A stretch of DNA of 64,000 bases. It comes from Ptiloglossa arizonensis. Its lineage: Eukaryota > Arthropoda > Insecta > Hymenoptera > Colletidae. The notes under the pieces were generated by a model. It was not told where the DNA came from and ran no database searches. It saw only the letters and a list, made by a program, of their open reading frames with translations. Both the position numbers and the translations under genes were made by a program. Numbering within the stretch: position 1 is the stretch's first letter; every line of letters starts with the position of its first letter. The stretch spans positions 12,698,001 through 12,762,000 of the forward strand of contig NC_135055.1 in assembly GCF_051014685.1 (NCBI RefSeq). Reading direction: 5' to 3'. Shown piece after piece: positions 61,844 to 64,000 of this stretch.

Positions 61844-63331
61844 TCTTCGTTTTAGGTTCATGGAAGGGGTACCCCCCACCTTGGTAACCGGTACTGGCCG
61901 CCGGTAGGCGGTGGTCAGTACTGGCGACCATTCTCTCAATCCTTTCTTTGATTTTTAATTGTTTCTTTGTGTAATTTATTTTATTTGTTCTCTGATTTTA
62001 ATTTGTACTTGTTTTTCCATGTTTATTATTCTGTCACTGCTTCGTTTATTTTCTTTATTACTGCACGACTGTATGTAATCACTGACCAACTTCATTTCTA
62101 TTTTCTCCTTTATTCTATTTAGCTCCTTTAGATAGATGTATCGGAAAACGAAGAACGAAGAGGACTGATGCATTGCATCCTCCGCGGGACTGCTAATTCT
62201 AAGTATAGACTAAGTTAGTTTTAAGGCCACCATGTACGAATATCTGTGATCTGCCGAGCAATTGTCCAATCTTTAGCTTAATTTTGCTCGCTTCCTCGTT
62301 CCTCAGCCCGGTCACCACTGCTTGTTGCATAAGCAAGTGACCGGCCGTGGAGGTGGACCGAACGGTCGATCGCCGTCTCTTCTGGTGCGTCCGCTTTGAG
62401 AGAGAACATGCAGCGAACACAGGGGCAGGTGTTCGCACCGGTCCCTGTGGAAGCCCCTGTGCCACAAGACCCTCTCTTCGTCATCCTCCGTGAGACAGGT
62501 CCACGCTCCGCGTGGCTCCTGGCTGCGGAGTTGGGAGAAACGGGGCACTCCAAGGAGTGGACGGCGTCGCGCATTTCCTTGAGAATCGGGCCCACTGAGG
62601 GGAAACGGGACCGACCTAGTAGGAACAACTCCACGGTTCGCGTCGCGTATTCTCCAATTTTGCCTCATTTTTCCATAATGTAATTGCTCGGCAGAATTAA
62701 ACGAGGAGATCGAAGGAACATTGATTCCTTCTATCTCTGCAGTTAGAATAAGTTAGTCTTAAGGCTGTGATCTGCCAAGCAATTATCCAATCTTTAGCTT
62801 AATTTTGCTCGCTTCCTCGTTCCTCGGTCCGGTCACCACTGCTTTTTGTAGAAGCAAGTGGCCGGCCGTGTAGGTGGTCCGAACGGTCTATCGCCGTCTC
62901 TTCCGGTGTGTCTGCTTCCAGGGGGGACATGTTGCGAGCACAGGAGCAGGCAGTTTTGCCAGTCCCTGCGAAAGCCGCCAAAATAAGACCCTCTCGTCGT
63001 AAAGATGGAGAAACGGGGCACTCCTCTAGGGGAGTGGATGGCGTCGCTCGTTTTCTCTGGAATCGGACCCACTGAAGAGAAACGGGATAGACCTAGTAGG
63101 ATCAACCGCACGGTTCGTGTCGCGTCTTTCCCAATTTTGCCTCATTTTTCCATAATCTAATTGCTTGGCAGAACTAAACGAGGAGATCGAAGGAACATTG
63201 TTTCCTTCTATCTCTGGAGTTTAGTAATTTCGTTTGTACTGAGTGTCGAGGGAGATCGATGGAACTTTGATTCCATCTATCTCTCTCCGGGTCTCCGCTC
63301 GCAGCAACCTCCACGTGGTGAGACCTGGTAA

Positions 63332-63380
63332 TCGGTATTACTCGCGACGAACAATAATTATTCGTCGCGGGTAGTACCGA
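63332..63380 (+). other. 20-bp terminal hairpin of unit 2
   Basis: Identical to the hairpin at 55021-55069, with 20 consecutive pairs including two G-U and a 9-nt loop. Confidence 0.7.
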
Positions 63381-63401
63381 GCTAATTGGCTGCGAATTTA
63401 G

Positions 63402-63554
63402 AATATCACATTATTGAAATTTCTGTTAATTGAAGTTGATTAATAAGTTCATCATAGTTTAATAATTGATATGTTCAAAAATATATGAGAAAAAAGGAGA
63501 GGATCTTGAAGTAGTAACAATTTAAAAAGGGAAAATACGATACATATACTTACG
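63402..63554. repeat. Diverged right flank of unit 2
   Basis: Homologue of 55091-55243 at about 88% identity; marks where the highly similar core ends. Confidence 0.8.
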
Positions 63555-63588
63555 CTTGTCTTCGCACGTACCATCCAAAACACTTTAT

Positions 63589-63639
63589 CGTTACATATTT
63601 TTATGACATTAATGAAAGCCAGTTTTTTATCAATGCAAG
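63589..63639 (+). repeat. Right 51-bp flanking direct repeat of unit 2
   Basis: Partner of 60024-60074, 3,565 bp away. It could mean that unit 2 is one monomer of a longer tandem array, or that it was bracketed by a pre-existing duplication. It is too long for a usual target-site duplication. Confidence 0.8.
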
Positions 63640-64000
63640 AATACGAAATACTTATTTTTAAAATCAGGGCCAGAGTTCTACCAAATGCTCAAATAATGGG
63701 AGTGCTTGATTTTGTAGAACGGAGAAATTTATTTTTATGCATGATTTAATTCCTGCCAGCTTTGAGCTTCGACTCCCTTGCGCGAGTGCATTCGAGTTCA
63801 CGCCGAATGCGAGATTTAAATGCGAACCGAGGTTGAGGCAAGAAGTAGAGCGATGCGGACCTCTTTGTGCATCGGCTTACGCGAATCAGAAAGATCCAAT
63901 GAAACTCTTTCTCTTTTCTGCGACAAAAGGTTGAGAAACGAAGCTCTTCGGCTAGAGTTCTTCAAGTTATAAAGCTAGAGAGACATCGAAGAATGTTCCG
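63640..64000. other. Right edge, nothing recognised
   Basis: Becomes GC-richer after 63.74 kb with a 65-codon plus-strand frame (63737-63934) that I do not recognise. Confidence 0.4.

Larger units (their letters stand above)
61727..63401 (+). repeat. Composite unit 2 core
   Basis: Second copy of the core at a constant offset of 8,311 bp, in the same orientation. I found about four base differences by eye across 1.67 kb (for example gctttcagg/gcttccagg and actgcgtg/actgagtg), none in the predicted hairpin arms. The same sub-repeat and hairpin order is present. Confidence 0.9.

Noticed and set aside
1..64000. tRNA, rRNA and CRISPR-like arrays
   Set aside because: I scanned by eye for GGTTCRA-type B boxes with matching arms, for rRNA core motifs, and for short spaced identical repeats. 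Nothing convincing appeared; the tandem arrays here have no unique spacers.

Overview
The window looks like AT-rich nuclear DNA of an insect. Hymenoptera (bee, ant or wasp) is my best guess. The reasons are abundant undepleted CpG (tcga/acga words everywhere), long introns, many short tandem arrays, mariner relics, and GC-rich exons standing out from AT-rich introns. I see no bacterial-style gene organisation. Almost all open reading frames here are chance frames.

Left part, about 1-26.9 kb: a single recognisable protein gene on the minus strand, an orthologue of the RASGEF1 family (RASGEF1B-like Ras/Rap guanine nucleotide exchange factor). Three coding exons are supported, in transcription order 26909-26775, 4712-4503 and 3464-3204. 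Each has consensus splice sites, all junctions are phase 0, and together they give 202 codons. They encode the N-terminal PQTP segment, a Gly/Ser-rich linker and most of the RasGEF_N (REM) domain. The CDC25/RasGEF catalytic exons must lie beyond the left edge. The start codon must lie upstream of 26.9 kb in an exon I could not identify. The 22-kb intron between the first two exons holds a series of tandem arrays with periods of 24, 74, 93, 162, 189 and 232 bp, and one candidate 33-nt in-phase microexon. An internally deleted mariner relic and a 305-bp direct duplication lie in the intron downstream of the last visible exon.

Middle part, about 27-51 kb: no supported coding exon. It is either the 5' intron of the same gene or intergenic DNA. 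It holds a nested (about 60 bp / 432 bp) higher-order repeat at 30.3-31.1 kb, several minisatellites, a decayed mariner C-terminal fragment on the plus strand near 44.4 kb, and an 'acagggtg' interspersed repeat end near 50.8 kb.

Right part, about 51-64 kb: the most unusual structure. Two direct copies of a composite unit, 8,311 bp apart, each consist of a 545-bp tandem array (three full homogeneous units in one copy, two in the other), then a TATA + Inr + DPE core-promoter-like module, then about 1.57 kb of GC-richer sequence. That last part contains diverged sub-repeats, hairpins whose stems are preserved by compensatory changes, and a 20-bp terminal hairpin. The layout resembles a repeated spacer, a promoter and a structured transcript. 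By eye the cores are about 99.8% identical, while the flanks are about 12% diverged. I cannot assign the unit to a known transposon class. It may be a non-autonomous retroelement/TRIM, a Helitron-like element, or a tandem non-coding RNA locus.
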